Shown here piece after piece: positions 18,225-26,618 of a stretch of DNA of 64,000 nt. How positions within the stretch are numbered: the first letter of the stretch is position 1; every line of letters begins with the position of its first letter. Source of the stretch: Stenotrophomonas sp. MMGLT7 (GTDB taxonomy: Bacteria > Pseudomonadota > Gammaproteobacteria > Xanthomonadales > Xanthomonadaceae); contig NZ_JAJOZS010000015.1 of assembly GCF_021168555.1 (NCBI RefSeq), positions 1-64,000 of the forward strand. Reading direction: 5' to 3'. The notes beneath the pieces are model-generated. The model was not told the origin of the DNA. It did no database searches and saw only the letters and a program-made list of their open reading frames with translations. The translations under genes were made by a program, and so were the position numbers.

Positions 18225-18572
18225 CGGTGGAATCTTCGCCCGAGGCGGGTACGAGGCCGGCCGTGTGTGCGCTGCCGATCACGGCGACGGTTCCGGCCAT
18301 CCCACGAGCGGAAGACGACCCGTCTCCCGCGCCTATGCATGGTTTGTCCGTCACGAACCCCGGATGAAACGCTTTCGCCTTGCCGGGGCGGGGACTCCGT
18401 CGTCCCCGCGCAGGCGCGAATCCAGCGACTTTCGCCGTGCGATCAACCTGCCGGAGACTTCCACCCATGGTCCATCGTTCAAGGTGGAGGCACTGGATCC
18501 CCGCCTGCGCGGGGATGACGAGCCCGGGTTTCCCGAGCATGAGCGCCGGGATCGCCGATGAAATGCGTCCAC
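18225..18572. other. 348-bp gap within the pigment operon
   Basis: No credible gene is visible here. The gap separates the LolA-like gene from the exporter gene, although both run on the minus strand and are otherwise packed. It contains the inverted-repeat element described at 18399-18518. That element probably accounts for the gap and may have been inserted into a formerly continuous operon. Confidence 0.6.
18399..18518. repeat. Inverted-repeat element with 27-bp arms
   Basis: Arms at 18399-18425 and 18492-18518 are inverted copies matching at 24 of 27 positions. The better arm contains GATCCCCGCCTGCGCGGGGA, itself a perfect palindrome. About 66 bases separate them. Elements with this CCCCGC(C/G)TGCGCGGGGATGAC core are scattered in many high-GC proteobacteria. 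It looks like a REP/MITE-type non-coding element. Confidence 0.65.
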
Positions 18573-19220
18573 TCATTGCCGCTGGCCATGGCACAGCGCG
18601 GCCAGTGCGTCGGCATCGGCCACCTGCTGCGCCTGCTCGGCGGCGCCGGCGAGCAGGGTGCGCTGCATGTCGCCCTTGGCCGGCTCGCTCTCGATGCAGC
18701 GCAGTTCGGCGCCGCGGCCGAACAGCCGCACCTCGCGCAGGCGCTGCGCCAGCGCCGCGTCCTTCGGCTTGAGCTGCATGCGCCACTGCTGGCGGCTGCC
18801 CTCGGCGGCGAGGACGTAGTGCTGCTCGAGCAAGCGGCGGTCGCCGGACAGGATCGCGCCGAAGCTGTCCTGCAGCGCGGCCAGTTCCGGCACCTTGTCC
18901 AGCGCGAAGCGGCGCGGCGGCTTGCCCTGGCGCTCCAGCGTGGCCTGGCCGCCACGCAGGGTGGTGGTCTCGCGGTAGGGCGCGCTGACCTCGCGCACCA
19001 GGGTGTCGGCGTCCGGGCGCGCGTAGCGGCCCTCCACCCGCAGCGGCGTCTTCAGCAGCGCCGAGCCGCGCAACTCGACGAAGCCGGTGCTGGCCGGCGC
19101 CGGTCGCGCGATCCGCTGCAGGATCCAGCCCGCATCGACGCCCTCAGACGGTGCGGCGCACAGCGGTGCGGCGCTGCACAGCAGTATCGGCATCGACAGC
19201 CAGGTACGACGCATCGGCAT
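18573..19220 (-). CDS. LolA-like periplasmic carrier of the pigment cluster
   Basis: The 215-residue product has a signal peptide (MPMRRTWLSMPILLCSAAPL, cleavage after CAA or nearby), so it is periplasmic. The mature part resembles LolA-type outer-membrane lipoprotein carriers: LQRIARPAPASTGFVELRGS, LLKTPLRVEGRYARPDADTL, ETTTLRGGQATLERQG. LolA-like proteins are regular members of aryl-polyene clusters and are thought to ferry the pigment lipid across the periplasm (known of the clusters; inferred here). The start overlaps the end of the acyltransferase gene by 77 bp. MRRTWL, two codons later, is an alternative start. Confidence 0.8.
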   Translation of the reverse strand: MPMRRTWLSMPILLCSAAPLCAAPSEGVDAGWILQRIARPAPASTGFVELRGSALLKTPLRVEGRYARPDADTLVREVSAPYRETTTLRGGQATLERQGKPPRRFALDKVPELAALQDSFGAILSGDRRLLEQHYVLAAEGSRQQWRMQLKPKDAALAQRLREVRLFGRGAELRCIESEPAKGDMQRTLLAGAAEQAQQVADADALAALCHGQRQ

Positions 19221-20118
19221 GGTGGGTGTTCCAGAAATCGTAGAAGTTGAACCAGTTGTACGGCGCGCTGCGGGTGTAATGCTCCAGCCGCGCGGCGTAA
19301 TCGCAGATGAGCGCGGCCACCGCCGGCGCGCGCTGGCGGCGCGGCAGGTCCAGGCCTTCGCTGAAGGTCTCGAACGTCAGCTGGTAGCGGTTGCCGCCGC
19401 GGTACAGGCCGAAGGCCAGCACCACCGGCAGCTTGAGCACGGCGGCGATCAGCCACGGCGAGGTCGGGAACATCGCGCCCTGGCCGATGAACGGCGCCGG
19501 CAGCGCCGGGTCCTCCGGGCGCAGGCGGTCCACCAGCAGCGCCACCAGCGCGCCTTCGTCGGCGGCCTGCTTGATCGCCATGACGATCGAGGTGCTGTCC
19601 ATGCCGGCGTCGATGATGTTGGCCGCCAGCTGCGGGTTCAGCGCGCAGAGCATGTCGGTCAGGGCCGGGTTGTGGGCCTTGTCGAGCACCACCTTGACCT
19701 GCACGTCCGGCCGCTCGGCGGCGAGCACGCGCAACGCGTCGAAGCTGCCCAGGTGCGAGCCGAACACCAGCACGCCGCGGCCCTTGTCCATCTGCGCACG
19801 CAGCTGGTCCAGGCCCTGCACCTCGATGCGGAAGCGTTCGAGCTGGCCGCCGAGCAGGAACACCCGGTCGAGGATGGTCGCGGCGAAGGTATGGATGTGC
19901 CGCGCCACCTCGCGCAGCTTCGCCGGCCGGCCGAACACGCGGCCCAGGTACTCGCGCGAGTCGCGCCGCTCCGGGGCGCGCGTGGCCAGGAAGTACAGCG
20001 TGATCGGATACAGCAGCAGGCGGCCGATGCCGCGCCCGCCATGGCGGGCGATGCCGCGGATCAGCCACAGCGCCAGGCGGCTGCCGCCCTCCGGGCGCTG
20101 CTTCCAGCTCGCGCTCAT
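19144..20118 (-). CDS. LpxL/HtrB-like lipid acyltransferase of the pigment cluster
   Basis: The 324-residue product belongs to the lysophospholipid/lipid A acyltransferase group. Features are an early RLLLYPITLYFLATRAPERRD, a catalytic-type GVLVFGSHLGSFDALRVL near residue 125 (H-x4-D), and LVALLVDRLRPEDPALPAPF with GQGAMFPTSPWLIAA. Members of this family in aryl-polyene clusters often act as acyltransferases attaching lipid or polyene moieties. The exact acceptor is not known here. The ATG at 20118 overlaps the stop of the preceding dehydratase (ATGA). Confidence 0.85.
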   Translation of the reverse strand: MSASWKQRPEGGSRLALWLIRGIARHGGRGIGRLLLYPITLYFLATRAPERRDSREYLGRVFGRPAKLREVARHIHTFAATILDRVFLLGGQLERFRIEVQGLDQLRAQMDKGRGVLVFGSHLGSFDALRVLAAERPDVQVKVVLDKAHNPALTDMLCALNPQLAANIIDAGMDSTSIVMAIKQAADEGALVALLVDRLRPEDPALPAPFIGQGAMFPTSPWLIAAVLKLPVVLAFGLYRGGNRYQLTFETFSEGLDLPRRQRAPAVAALICDYAARLEHYTRSAPYNWFNFYDFWNTHHADASYLAVDADTAVQRRTAVRRTV

Positions 20119-20411
20119 GGCCGCGCCTCCGCCACCACTTCGCCGCTGGCCAGCAGGCCGTGGGCGCCGAGCACGCGGAAACGCCAGCGCGGCGCCTGGC
20201 CCTCCAGCTGCACCTGCGCGCGCTCGCCCGGCAGCAGCGGCCGCACGAACTTGACCTGCGGCAGGCGCAGCGGCGCCAGCGCGCCGGTATGCGCCTGGAT
20301 CGCCTGCACCACGTGGTCCACGATCACCACGCCGGGCACCACCGGGCGGCCGGGAAAATGCCCGGCCAGGCTGGGATGGTCTTGCGGCACTGCGAACTCC
20401 ATCTGACTCAT
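20115..20411 (-). CDS. Small hot-dog dehydratase (ApeI/FabZ-like) of the pigment cluster
   Basis: The 98-residue product contains the FabA/FabZ-type active-site segment HPSLAGHFPGRPVVPGVV near residues 12-29, with the HFPG-x-P-x-x-PG pattern. The catalytic His is in that segment. It should dehydrate 3-hydroxyacyl-ACP during polyene chain building, alongside the ApeP-like gene at the operon end. Both ends overlap neighbours by ATGA, so three consecutive genes (acyltransferase, dehydratase, acyltransferase) are probably translationally coupled. Confidence 0.87.
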   Translation of the reverse strand: MSQMEFAVPQDHPSLAGHFPGRPVVPGVVIVDHVVQAIQAHTGALAPLRLPQVKFVRPLLPGERAQVQLEGQAPRWRFRVLGAHGLLASGEVVAEARP

Positions 20412-21154
20412 ATCCTCGGTTCGAGCATTCTGCCCACGGCGGCATGTGCACGCCGGGTCAATTCCTGCCGGTCCAGTCCGGCCGCCTCGATCGGAGCACC
20501 GATGCGCACGCGAATGATGCCCGGACGCACCCGGAACAGACCCTGCACGGGCAGGATCTTGCCGGCACCGTCGAGCGCGACGGGCACCACCGCCACCCCG
20601 GCATCGATGGCCGCCTGCAGCAGCCCGGCCTTGAACCCGGCCAGCTCGCCGCCACGGCTGCGGGTACCCTCCGGGAACAGGCACAGGTCCCTGCCCTGCG
20701 CCAGCGCGGCCGCGGCGCGGCGCCGCACCAGCGCGCCGGCGCGACGGCTGTCGCGGTCCAGGAACAGCATGCCGGTGGCCCGGGCGTACCAGTTCACGAA
20801 CGGCACCTTGAGCATCTCCTGCTTGAGCAGGAACCGCAGCGGCACCGGCAGCGCGACGAACAGCGCGCAGATGTCGATCACCGACTGGTGGTTGCTGACG
20901 AACAGGTAGTTGCGCGAGAAATCCACGTTCTCGCGCCCCTCCACCACCAGCCTGGCGCCGGCCCCGGCCAGCAGCACCGGCCCCCACCAGGTGGCGCCCA
21001 TGCGCAGCACCCTGTCCGGCCGGCGGGTGAGCGCCAGCAGGGCCAGGGCGCAGCTGATCCCGGCGGCGGTGAAGGCCAGGGTGAAGCCCAGCTGCAACAG
21101 GTTCCACAGGCACCATGCCCAGCGTGTGGGCGTGCGTACGGCGTGTTGTCTCAT
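20408..21154 (-). CDS. PlsC-type 1-acylglycerol-3-phosphate acyltransferase homologue of the pigment cluster
   Basis: The 248-residue membrane-associated protein shows PlsC-family blocks: NHQSVID (NHx4D block I), then GMLFLDRDSRRAGALVRRRA, LCLFPEGTRSRGGELAGFKA (block III) and AVVPVALDGAGKILPV (block IV). An N-terminal membrane helix covers about residues 15-40. The ATG at 21154 (MRQHAVRTPTRWAWCLWNLL) is chosen because residues upstream are unlike the family. A homologue in Xanthomonas pigment clusters is thought to acylate a xanthomonadin glycerol-type head group (recollection). A 235-bp gap precedes it; I see no gene there. Confidence 0.85.
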   Translation of the reverse strand: MRQHAVRTPTRWAWCLWNLLQLGFTLAFTAAGISCALALLALTRRPDRVLRMGATWWGPVLLAGAGARLVVEGRENVDFSRNYLFVSNHQSVIDICALFVALPVPLRFLLKQEMLKVPFVNWYARATGMLFLDRDSRRAGALVRRRAAAALAQGRDLCLFPEGTRSRGGELAGFKAGLLQAAIDAGVAVVPVALDGAGKILPVQGLFRVRPGIIRVRIGAPIEAAGLDRQELTRRAHAAVGRMLEPRI

Positions 21155-21389
21155 GTTGTCGGTCGGGCTCCCCACCCGGACAGAATAACCGCGCGCGACT
21201 GCACACAGGCGCCCCCGGGGCTTGTCATCCATTGCCGAGCAGGCCGCGTTGGGGGTCTGCACGGCCGTCGGCCGGTGTCGCCTAGCGCCCGACCGGCCTC
21301 CGGAGCCGGTCCCTGGCGGGGGCCAAGCCGCGCGGTGCCGCATGGTGGTACTGCAGGGCCACGCCTGCACCACCTGCTCGGCACGCACC

Positions 21390-22133
21390 CTAGCGCAGCA
21401 GGTCGCGCCAGAACGCCGGCCCCAGCAGCGCCAGGCGGCGGAGGAAGTCGGGCAGGTTGCGGTAGGGCCGCACCGGGAACCAGCGCGAACGCAGGGCGTA
21501 TTCGGCGACGAAGAAGCCGCCGATCACCCCGTACGCCAGCAGGTTGGCGAACAGCGAGGCGCTGGCGTCGGAGATCGGCCACGGCGAGGCCTTGCCCAGC
21601 TGTGCCAGCACGCCGCCGGGCACCGCGCACAGGCCGAGCACGGCGTTGAACAGCGCCAGCGCCGCCAGCAGCAGTGCCCAGGCCAGGGTCAGGCGCCGGG
21701 TGTAGCGGCGCTGCGCAGGGGTGATCTGGATGCCGGCCGAGGCGTACAGCCCATCGACGATGCGGCCGATCAGCGGTTGCCGCCCCGGCAGCAGGCTGCG
21801 GCCGAAGAACCAGGCGACCCAGCCGGTGAACAGCGCCGGCGGCGCGGCCAGCAGCAGCATGGCCCGCGGCGAATGCCACAGCGGCACCAGCGCGGCCAGC
21901 AGCAGCGGCAGCAGGCACCACGCCCACAGGCGGCGGCGCGCCAGCGGTTCGATCAGCATCATCAGCGCCAGCGCGACCGCGGCCAGCACCGCCAGCTGCG
22001 GCCGCCCGGAGGCGTTGGCCCAGTGCGCCAGCGGCGAATATGCCAGCGCCAGCAGCAAGGCCGCCGCGGCCGTCCACAATGACGGCGCGGCGGCGGCGCT
22101 GCCGGAATCAGTTGGCGCGATGGGACTGGACAT
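21390..22133 (-). CDS. Multi-pass membrane protein of the pigment cluster
   Basis: The 247-residue product is a hydrophobic integral membrane protein with about six to seven helices: LWTAAAALLLALAYSPLAHW, LAVLAAVALALMMLIEPL, LWAWCLLPLLLAALVPLW and further ones near residues 95, 150 and 200. It resembles the COG4648-type proteins found next to the ACP in aryl-polyene clusters. The biochemical role is unknown to me. Its ATG lies within the ACP gene (26-bp overlap), placing it second in the operon. Confidence 0.75.
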   Translation of the reverse strand: MSSPIAPTDSGSAAAAPSLWTAAAALLLALAYSPLAHWANASGRPQLAVLAAVALALMMLIEPLARRRLWAWCLLPLLLAALVPLWHSPRAMLLLAAPPALFTGWVAWFFGRSLLPGRQPLIGRIVDGLYASAGIQITPAQRRYTRRLTLAWALLLAALALFNAVLGLCAVPGGVLAQLGKASPWPISDASASLFANLLAYGVIGGFFVAEYALRSRWFPVRPYRNLPDFLRRLALLGPAFWRDLLR

Positions 22134-22377
22134 GGGCCGACAGCGCGCGCAGGGAGGCGAAGATGCGGCGGTTGTCGTCGTTGTCCGAACGCAGCTGGAA
22201 GCCGTAGCGCTTGCTGATCGCCAGCGCCAGTTCCAGCGCGTCGATCGAGTCCAGCCCCAGGCCGGTGTTGAACAGCGGCGCCTCCGGATCGATGTCGCCG
22301 GGCTGCACCTCCTCCAGGTTCAGGCTTTCGACCAGCAACTCGGCCAGTTCGCGTTCGGCATCGGTCTGCGGGGACAT
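22108..22377 (-). CDS. xanC: Acyl carrier protein of the xanthomonadin cluster
   Basis: The 89-residue product carries the phosphopantetheine attachment motif GLGLDSIDALELALAI, with Ser near residue 44. It would hold the 3-hydroxybenzoyl starter and the growing polyene. The ATG at 22377 is preceded by GGAAG at 7 bases, and the upstream in-frame extension is rejected. It is divergent from xanB2 (293-bp spacer, where promoters for both directions should lie) and overlaps the membrane-protein gene downstream. The symbol follows Xanthomonas naming and is assigned by context. Confidence 0.87.
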   Translation of the reverse strand: MSPQTDAERELAELLVESLNLEEVQPGDIDPEAPLFNTGLGLDSIDALELALAISKRYGFQLRSDNDDNRRIFASLRALSAHVQSHRAN

Positions 22378-22670
22378 CCAGGGACTTCCAATGGCTACAG
22401 GGGGCGACAAGATCGGGCATCGCGGCGGCGGGCGCAAGCGCCGGGAACGCAGGCGGGGGAACGTTGGCGGCGAGACATCCGCCGCGCGAGGCCTGATTCG
22501 TGACGATTCGCCAACCCGCAGCCGTACTGCAGGCCAGCAAACGGCGCGGATCCGGACCGCACGGCCGACTCCGCGGCCCGGACGGCTTCTGCCAGCTGCG
22601 CTCCCGGGCCGCGAAACAGCCAAGCTATCATGCCCGCCTTCTCCTGCCATGCCCGTGAGGCCGATAGCGC

Positions 22671-23675
22671 ATGCCCCCCGATTCCCTGCCCGCGGCCGAT
22701 GCCGGCGGCACCGCCCTGCAGATCGACTACGTGCCCGGCATCGACGCCGGCGAGCTGCTGGGCGATGCGCAGGTGCTGGCGGTGTTCGGCTTCGGCGACG
22801 AGGCGCCGCGCCTGGCCGATCCGCGCTACCTGCGCGTGCCGCTGCAGCCGTACGGCGACGCGCCGCTGGAAGCGTGGCGCTGCCGCGGCCCGGTGCGGCA
22901 TGGCCGCGAGGGCGCCATCGCCTGGGCCGGCGACGGCGAGCTGCAGTTCGGCGCGATCGAGATCGACGAGAACGGACTGGGACCGGAGGAAGCCGCCCGG
23001 CAGGCCTATGCGCAGCTCTCGGCATTCGTTTCCGCCAGCGCCACCCCGCACCTGCTGCGCATCTGGAACTACCTGGACGCGATCACCGAGGGCGATGGCG
23101 ACGCGGAGCGCTACCGGCAGTTCTGCCTCGGCCGCGCGCGCGGCTGGCAGGGCTTCGACCTGGACCAGCTGCCGGCCGCCACCGGCATCGGCCGCCGCGA
23201 CGGGCAGCGGGTGATCCAGGTCTACTGGCTGGCCGCGGCCCGCCCCGGCCACGCGCTGGAGAATCCCCGCCAGGTCAGCGCCTGGCGCTATCCGCGCCAG
23301 TACGGTCCGCAGCCGCCGACCTTCGCCCGCGCGATGCTGCCGCCGCCCGGCGCGCAGGTGCCACTGCTGCTGTCGGGCACCGCCAGCGTGGTCGGGCACG
23401 AGACCCGGCACGCCGGCGACGTGCTGGCGCAGCTGCGCGAGACCTTCGTCAACTTCGATGCGCTGCTGGGCGCGGCGCATGCGCAGCGGCCTTCGTTGCC
23501 GGACCGTTTCGGCGCAGCCTCGCGGCTGAAGGTCTACGTGCGCGAGGCGGCCGACCTGCCGCGCGTGGCCGCCGCGCTGGACCATCGCTTCGGCCGCTCG
23601 TTGCCGCGGCTGCTGCTGCACGCCGACGTCTGCCGGCGCGACCTGCTGGTGGAGATCGACGGCAGCCACGATTGA
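22671..23675 (+). CDS. xanB2: Chorismatase XanB2-like (3-hydroxybenzoate synthase)
   Basis: The 334-residue protein resembles the FkbO/Hyg5/XanB2 chorismatase family. Xanthomonas XanB2 converts chorismate to 3-hydroxybenzoate (pigment starter) and 4-hydroxybenzoate (coenzyme Q and signalling). Family-like segments are TPHLLRIWNYLDAITEGDGD near residue 125, YRQFCLGRARGWQGFDL, then SGTASVVGHETRHAGDVLAQ near 245, and the C-terminal LPRLLLHADVCRRDLLVEID. Length matches the family. It is transcribed divergently from the ACP operon and is the only plus-strand gene in the pigment region. Confidence 0.92.
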   Translation: MPPDSLPAADAGGTALQIDYVPGIDAGELLGDAQVLAVFGFGDEAPRLADPRYLRVPLQPYGDAPLEAWRCRGPVRHGREGAIAWAGDGELQFGAIEIDENGLGPEEAARQAYAQLSAFVSASATPHLLRIWNYLDAITEGDGDAERYRQFCLGRARGWQGFDLDQLPAATGIGRRDGQRVIQVYWLAAARPGHALENPRQVSAWRYPRQYGPQPPTFARAMLPPPGAQVPLLLSGTASVVGHETRHAGDVLAQLRETFVNFDALLGAAHAQRPSLPDRFGAASRLKVYVREAADLPRVAAALDHRFGRSLPRLLLHADVCRRDLLVEIDGSHD

Positions 23676-23950
23676 GGCTGTCCAGGCCACGGCGGCGCGA
23701 GGCTGCGCCTTTGCCCTGGTCCGCCGGTTGCGTGCCGCATTGCGCCACGCAATGCGGGGGCCGGCCTCGCGAGAAGCTCCAGCCGGGCAAGCTCGGCTCT
23801 ACGGCGGGGCGGGACGTGACTGGTCCTCCGCCGGGAGAGGGACCGATGCTCCAGGAGGACCCGCTCGCCGCAGCCGCACGGCCGGCGATGCGCTCCGGAC
23901 GGCTTCCCCCCGACGCAGCTTCGTCTACGCCGTGCCCGGCGAGCCCGCAT
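23676..23950. other. Gap after xanB2 with two short hairpins
   Basis: Downstream of xanB2, CCGCATTGCG and CGCAATGCGG (23735-23757) form a perfect 10-bp stem around a 3-base loop. A GTAG-headed REP-like stem follows on the minus strand at 23780-23802 (AGCCGAGC against GCCCGGCT). The first hairpin could end convergent transcripts, but no T-tract follows. No gene is visible. Confidence 0.5.
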
Positions 23951-24985
23951 TCACCGCGCGCAATCGTCCGGCCCGATATCGGCAACCCCGCCATTGCCGT
24001 AGACCAGCAGGCGCGGGAGCGGGGCCGACAGGTCCGGCGGCTGCCATTGCCCCCGCCACTGCCCGGCGAGCGCGCGTGCCTGCGACTGCTGCTGCGCATC
24101 CATGCCGGCGCGCAACCGTTCCAGGTTCCGCTCCTGCACGTTGCGCAGCGCGAGCAGCCGGGCATCGCCCGTGGCGGCCAACGCGTCCTGCACATGCAGG
24201 TACAGCGCCAGCGCACGTACCGGATCGGCGGCGACGACCTGCGCCAGGAACGGCGGCCGGATGCCATAGCCGGGTTGGGACGAATAGGCGGCCGCCAGCG
24301 CCAGCGTGGTGCGGACGTCGCCGGCAGCGGCAGCCTGCAGCGCCAGCCGCTCGGCCTCGTCGCGATAGACCTGCAGCTGCGGCAGTAGCCGCAGTGTGTC
24401 CTGCAGCCTGAAGGCGTTGCCGACCGCATAGTGCGACAGCGCCGGCAAATGCCCGGCGAGCGCGGCGCGGCGCCAGTAGCCGGCACGCTCGGCAGGGCCG
24501 ACGCGGGGCACGCCATCGCACTGCTCCAGGCGGCCGAGCAGCACCTTGCCGTGCCGTTCCATGGCATCGGCGAACTGGCGCCGCTGCTGCGGGTCCGGCT
24601 GCGGGTCGTGCCCGTCGCTCATCGCCGCCTCATGGGACCGCAGCTGCTCCTCGAACATCGGCAGCTCCTCGCGTACCTGCTCGCAGGCTTCCAGCTCCGC
24701 CGCGAGCCGGCATGCGGCCGGCGCCTCGCCATTGTCGGCGCGCCGCTTGAGATCGTCGAAGACCAGGCGCAGCGGCGTGCCGGAAGCCGGCAAGGGCGCT
24801 GTCGCGGGCAGCGGCCGGCTGCCGGCGGGGTGCGCCGGCGCGGCCGTGGCGGCCTCGCCGGGGTGCGCCGCGTCCTGCACAGCGGCCGGGGCGGCCGAGG
24901 TGCCGGCGTGGCTGCGCCAGCCGATCCAGGCGGCAATGGCCAGCATTACCGCGGCGCCCATCGCCATCGCGGTCCTTCGCTGCAC
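23951..24985 (-). CDS. Exported or membrane-anchored unknown protein inside the pigment cluster
   Basis: I do not recognise the 344-residue product. Residues about 6-22 (AMAMGAAVMLAIAAWIGW) form one N-terminal membrane helix or uncleaved signal, followed by a 50-residue Ala/Pro linker. The rest is helical, with Cys residues (CRLAAELEACEQ, LEQCDG) and Sel1/TPR-like packing (YWRRAALAGHLPALSHYAVG). It runs in the same direction as the upstream ligase gene (34-bp gap) and away from the convergent xanB2. It may be co-transcribed with the ligase, but no pigment role can be inferred from its sequence. Confidence 0.7.
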   Translation of the reverse strand: MQRRTAMAMGAAVMLAIAAWIGWRSHAGTSAAPAAVQDAAHPGEAATAAPAHPAGSRPLPATAPLPASGTPLRLVFDDLKRRADNGEAPAACRLAAELEACEQVREELPMFEEQLRSHEAAMSDGHDPQPDPQQRRQFADAMERHGKVLLGRLEQCDGVPRVGPAERAGYWRRAALAGHLPALSHYAVGNAFRLQDTLRLLPQLQVYRDEAERLALQAAAAGDVRTTLALAAAYSSQPGYGIRPPFLAQVVAADPVRALALYLHVQDALAATGDARLLALRNVQERNLERLRAGMDAQQQSQARALAGQWRGQWQPPDLSAPLPRLLVYGNGGVADIGPDDCAR

Positions 24986-25019
24986 AGCTCGTCCTCTCCG
25001 GGGCGCGGTCGTGGTGGGA

Positions 25020-26369
25020 TCAGCCGCCGCGCAGCAGCTGCATCAGCGCATCGCGCGGCAGCTTGCCGGTATCGGCACGCGGCAGCGCATCGACGAAGCG
25101 GATGCGCCGCGGCAGGAACACCGGGTCCATCGCCTTGCGCAGCGCCGCCAGCAGCTGCGCCTCGTCCAGTCCCGGCGCGACCACCGCCGCGGCGATGCGG
25201 CGCACGCCCAGCTCGTCCGCTTCCAGCTGCGCCATCGCACCGTCGCGCACGCCGGGCACGGCCAGCAGGCGCCGGGTCAGGTCGCCCAGCGAGGCGCGCT
25301 TGCCGGCGATCTCCAGCATGTCGGCCTGGCGGCCGCGCACGATGAAGCGGCCCTGGGCATCGACCTCCATCAGGTCGGCCAGCGGCACCGGCTGCGGCAG
25401 GTGCTCGGCGTACACCAGCGTGCCGTCCGGCTGCGGCGCCACGCGCACGCCGGGCAGCGGCGTCCACGCCGCCTCGCAGGCGGTGCGGCGGCGGGCGAAG
25501 ATGCAGGTCTCGGTGGAGCCGAACATCTCCCGCACCTGCGTGCCGAAGCGCTGCTCGGCGGCCTGCGCCAGTTCCTGCGCCAGCGGCGCGGTGGCAGAGA
25601 CCATCGCCGCCACCGGCGGCAGTTCGACGCCGGAATCGACCAGCGCGCGCAGGTGCACCGGGGTGGTGACCAGGATCCGCGGCGCCGGCACCTGCGCCAG
25701 CGCGTCGGCCACGTCCTCCGGGAAGAACGGCTTGCCGCCCTGCACCGCCACCGGCGCCAGCAGCGGCATCACCACCGACAGTTCCATGCCGTACATGTGC
25801 TGCGGCGGCACCGTGGCCACCACGCTCGGCTGCTCGTCGCCCCACAGGTCCTCCAGCGCCGACAGGTTCTGGCCGTTGGAGGTGCGGAACGCCGCCAGCG
25901 TCTTCGGATAGGGCTTGGGCTGGCCGGTGCTGCCGGAAGTGAAGCCGATCGCCACCAGCACGTCCTCGGCCACCCGCGGTACCAGGCCGTCGGCCTGCGG
26001 CAGCGCGTCGGGCATCTGCCAGTAGCGCTCGGGCGCTTCGTCCAGCGCCTGGTCGCCGATGGCGTAGGCGTCGGCATGCCGGGCCATCGCCTCGGCCACC
26101 ACCGCCGGCGCGCGCGAAGGCGGCAGCAGCGTCACCTGCCCGCGCAGCGCCACCGCGCAGAACGCCACCAGGAAGCGATAGCGGTTCTCGCACAGGTTCA
26201 CCGCATGGCGCCCGGCCGGCAGCTGCGCGGCCAGCGCGCGTACCTGCGCATGGAACGTGGCCAGGTCGACCGCCTGCCCATGGTCGTAGCTGACGATGCG
26301 CGCGGCATCGCCGACGCCCAGGGTGATCATGCCCGCCGACTGGGACGGGGATTCGATGACTGCCGACAT
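25020..26369 (-). CDS. xanA2: 3-hydroxybenzoate-ACP ligase (XanA2-like AMP-dependent ligase)
   Basis: The 449-residue adenylating enzyme should activate 3-hydroxybenzoate and load it on the carrier protein. The AMP-binding P-loop is FTSGSTGQPKPYPKT near residue 142. The A5-type motif appears as MFGSTETCIFARRR near 290, and the late RGRQADMLEIAGKRASLGDL and RADTGKLPRDAL carry the hinge and catalytic Lys. It is shorter than typical acyl-CoA synthetases, as in the pigment-cluster ligases. Together with xanB2 and the ACP it completes the starter-unit branch. Confidence 0.88.
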   Translation of the reverse strand: MSAVIESPSQSAGMITLGVGDAARIVSYDHGQAVDLATFHAQVRALAAQLPAGRHAVNLCENRYRFLVAFCAVALRGQVTLLPPSRAPAVVAEAMARHADAYAIGDQALDEAPERYWQMPDALPQADGLVPRVAEDVLVAIGFTSGSTGQPKPYPKTLAAFRTSNGQNLSALEDLWGDEQPSVVATVPPQHMYGMELSVVMPLLAPVAVQGGKPFFPEDVADALAQVPAPRILVTTPVHLRALVDSGVELPPVAAMVSATAPLAQELAQAAEQRFGTQVREMFGSTETCIFARRRTACEAAWTPLPGVRVAPQPDGTLVYAEHLPQPVPLADLMEVDAQGRFIVRGRQADMLEIAGKRASLGDLTRRLLAVPGVRDGAMAQLEADELGVRRIAAAVVAPGLDEAQLLAALRKAMDPVFLPRRIRFVDALPRADTGKLPRDALMQLLRGG

Positions 26370-26618
26370 ATGAGTGCTTCTTCGCTAGGGATCCGGCCGG
26401 GCCGGCCGGTGGCTGTTCCTCCGGACTAGCTTGGCCGCTTCCGGCCGCCGCTGGCAAGCGACGGCCCGGCGCGGCCGGCCGCCGGCAGCCGCCTCGCCGC
26501 GGAATCTGCGATGGCCTTTCGGGCCTGGTCGAGGCAGCGTTCGCGCAAGCGTGGGCGGCGCAAGCCATCCGGGCGGCGAGGCCCGGACGGCACGCCATGC
26601 GAGCCGTCGCGGTACGGC

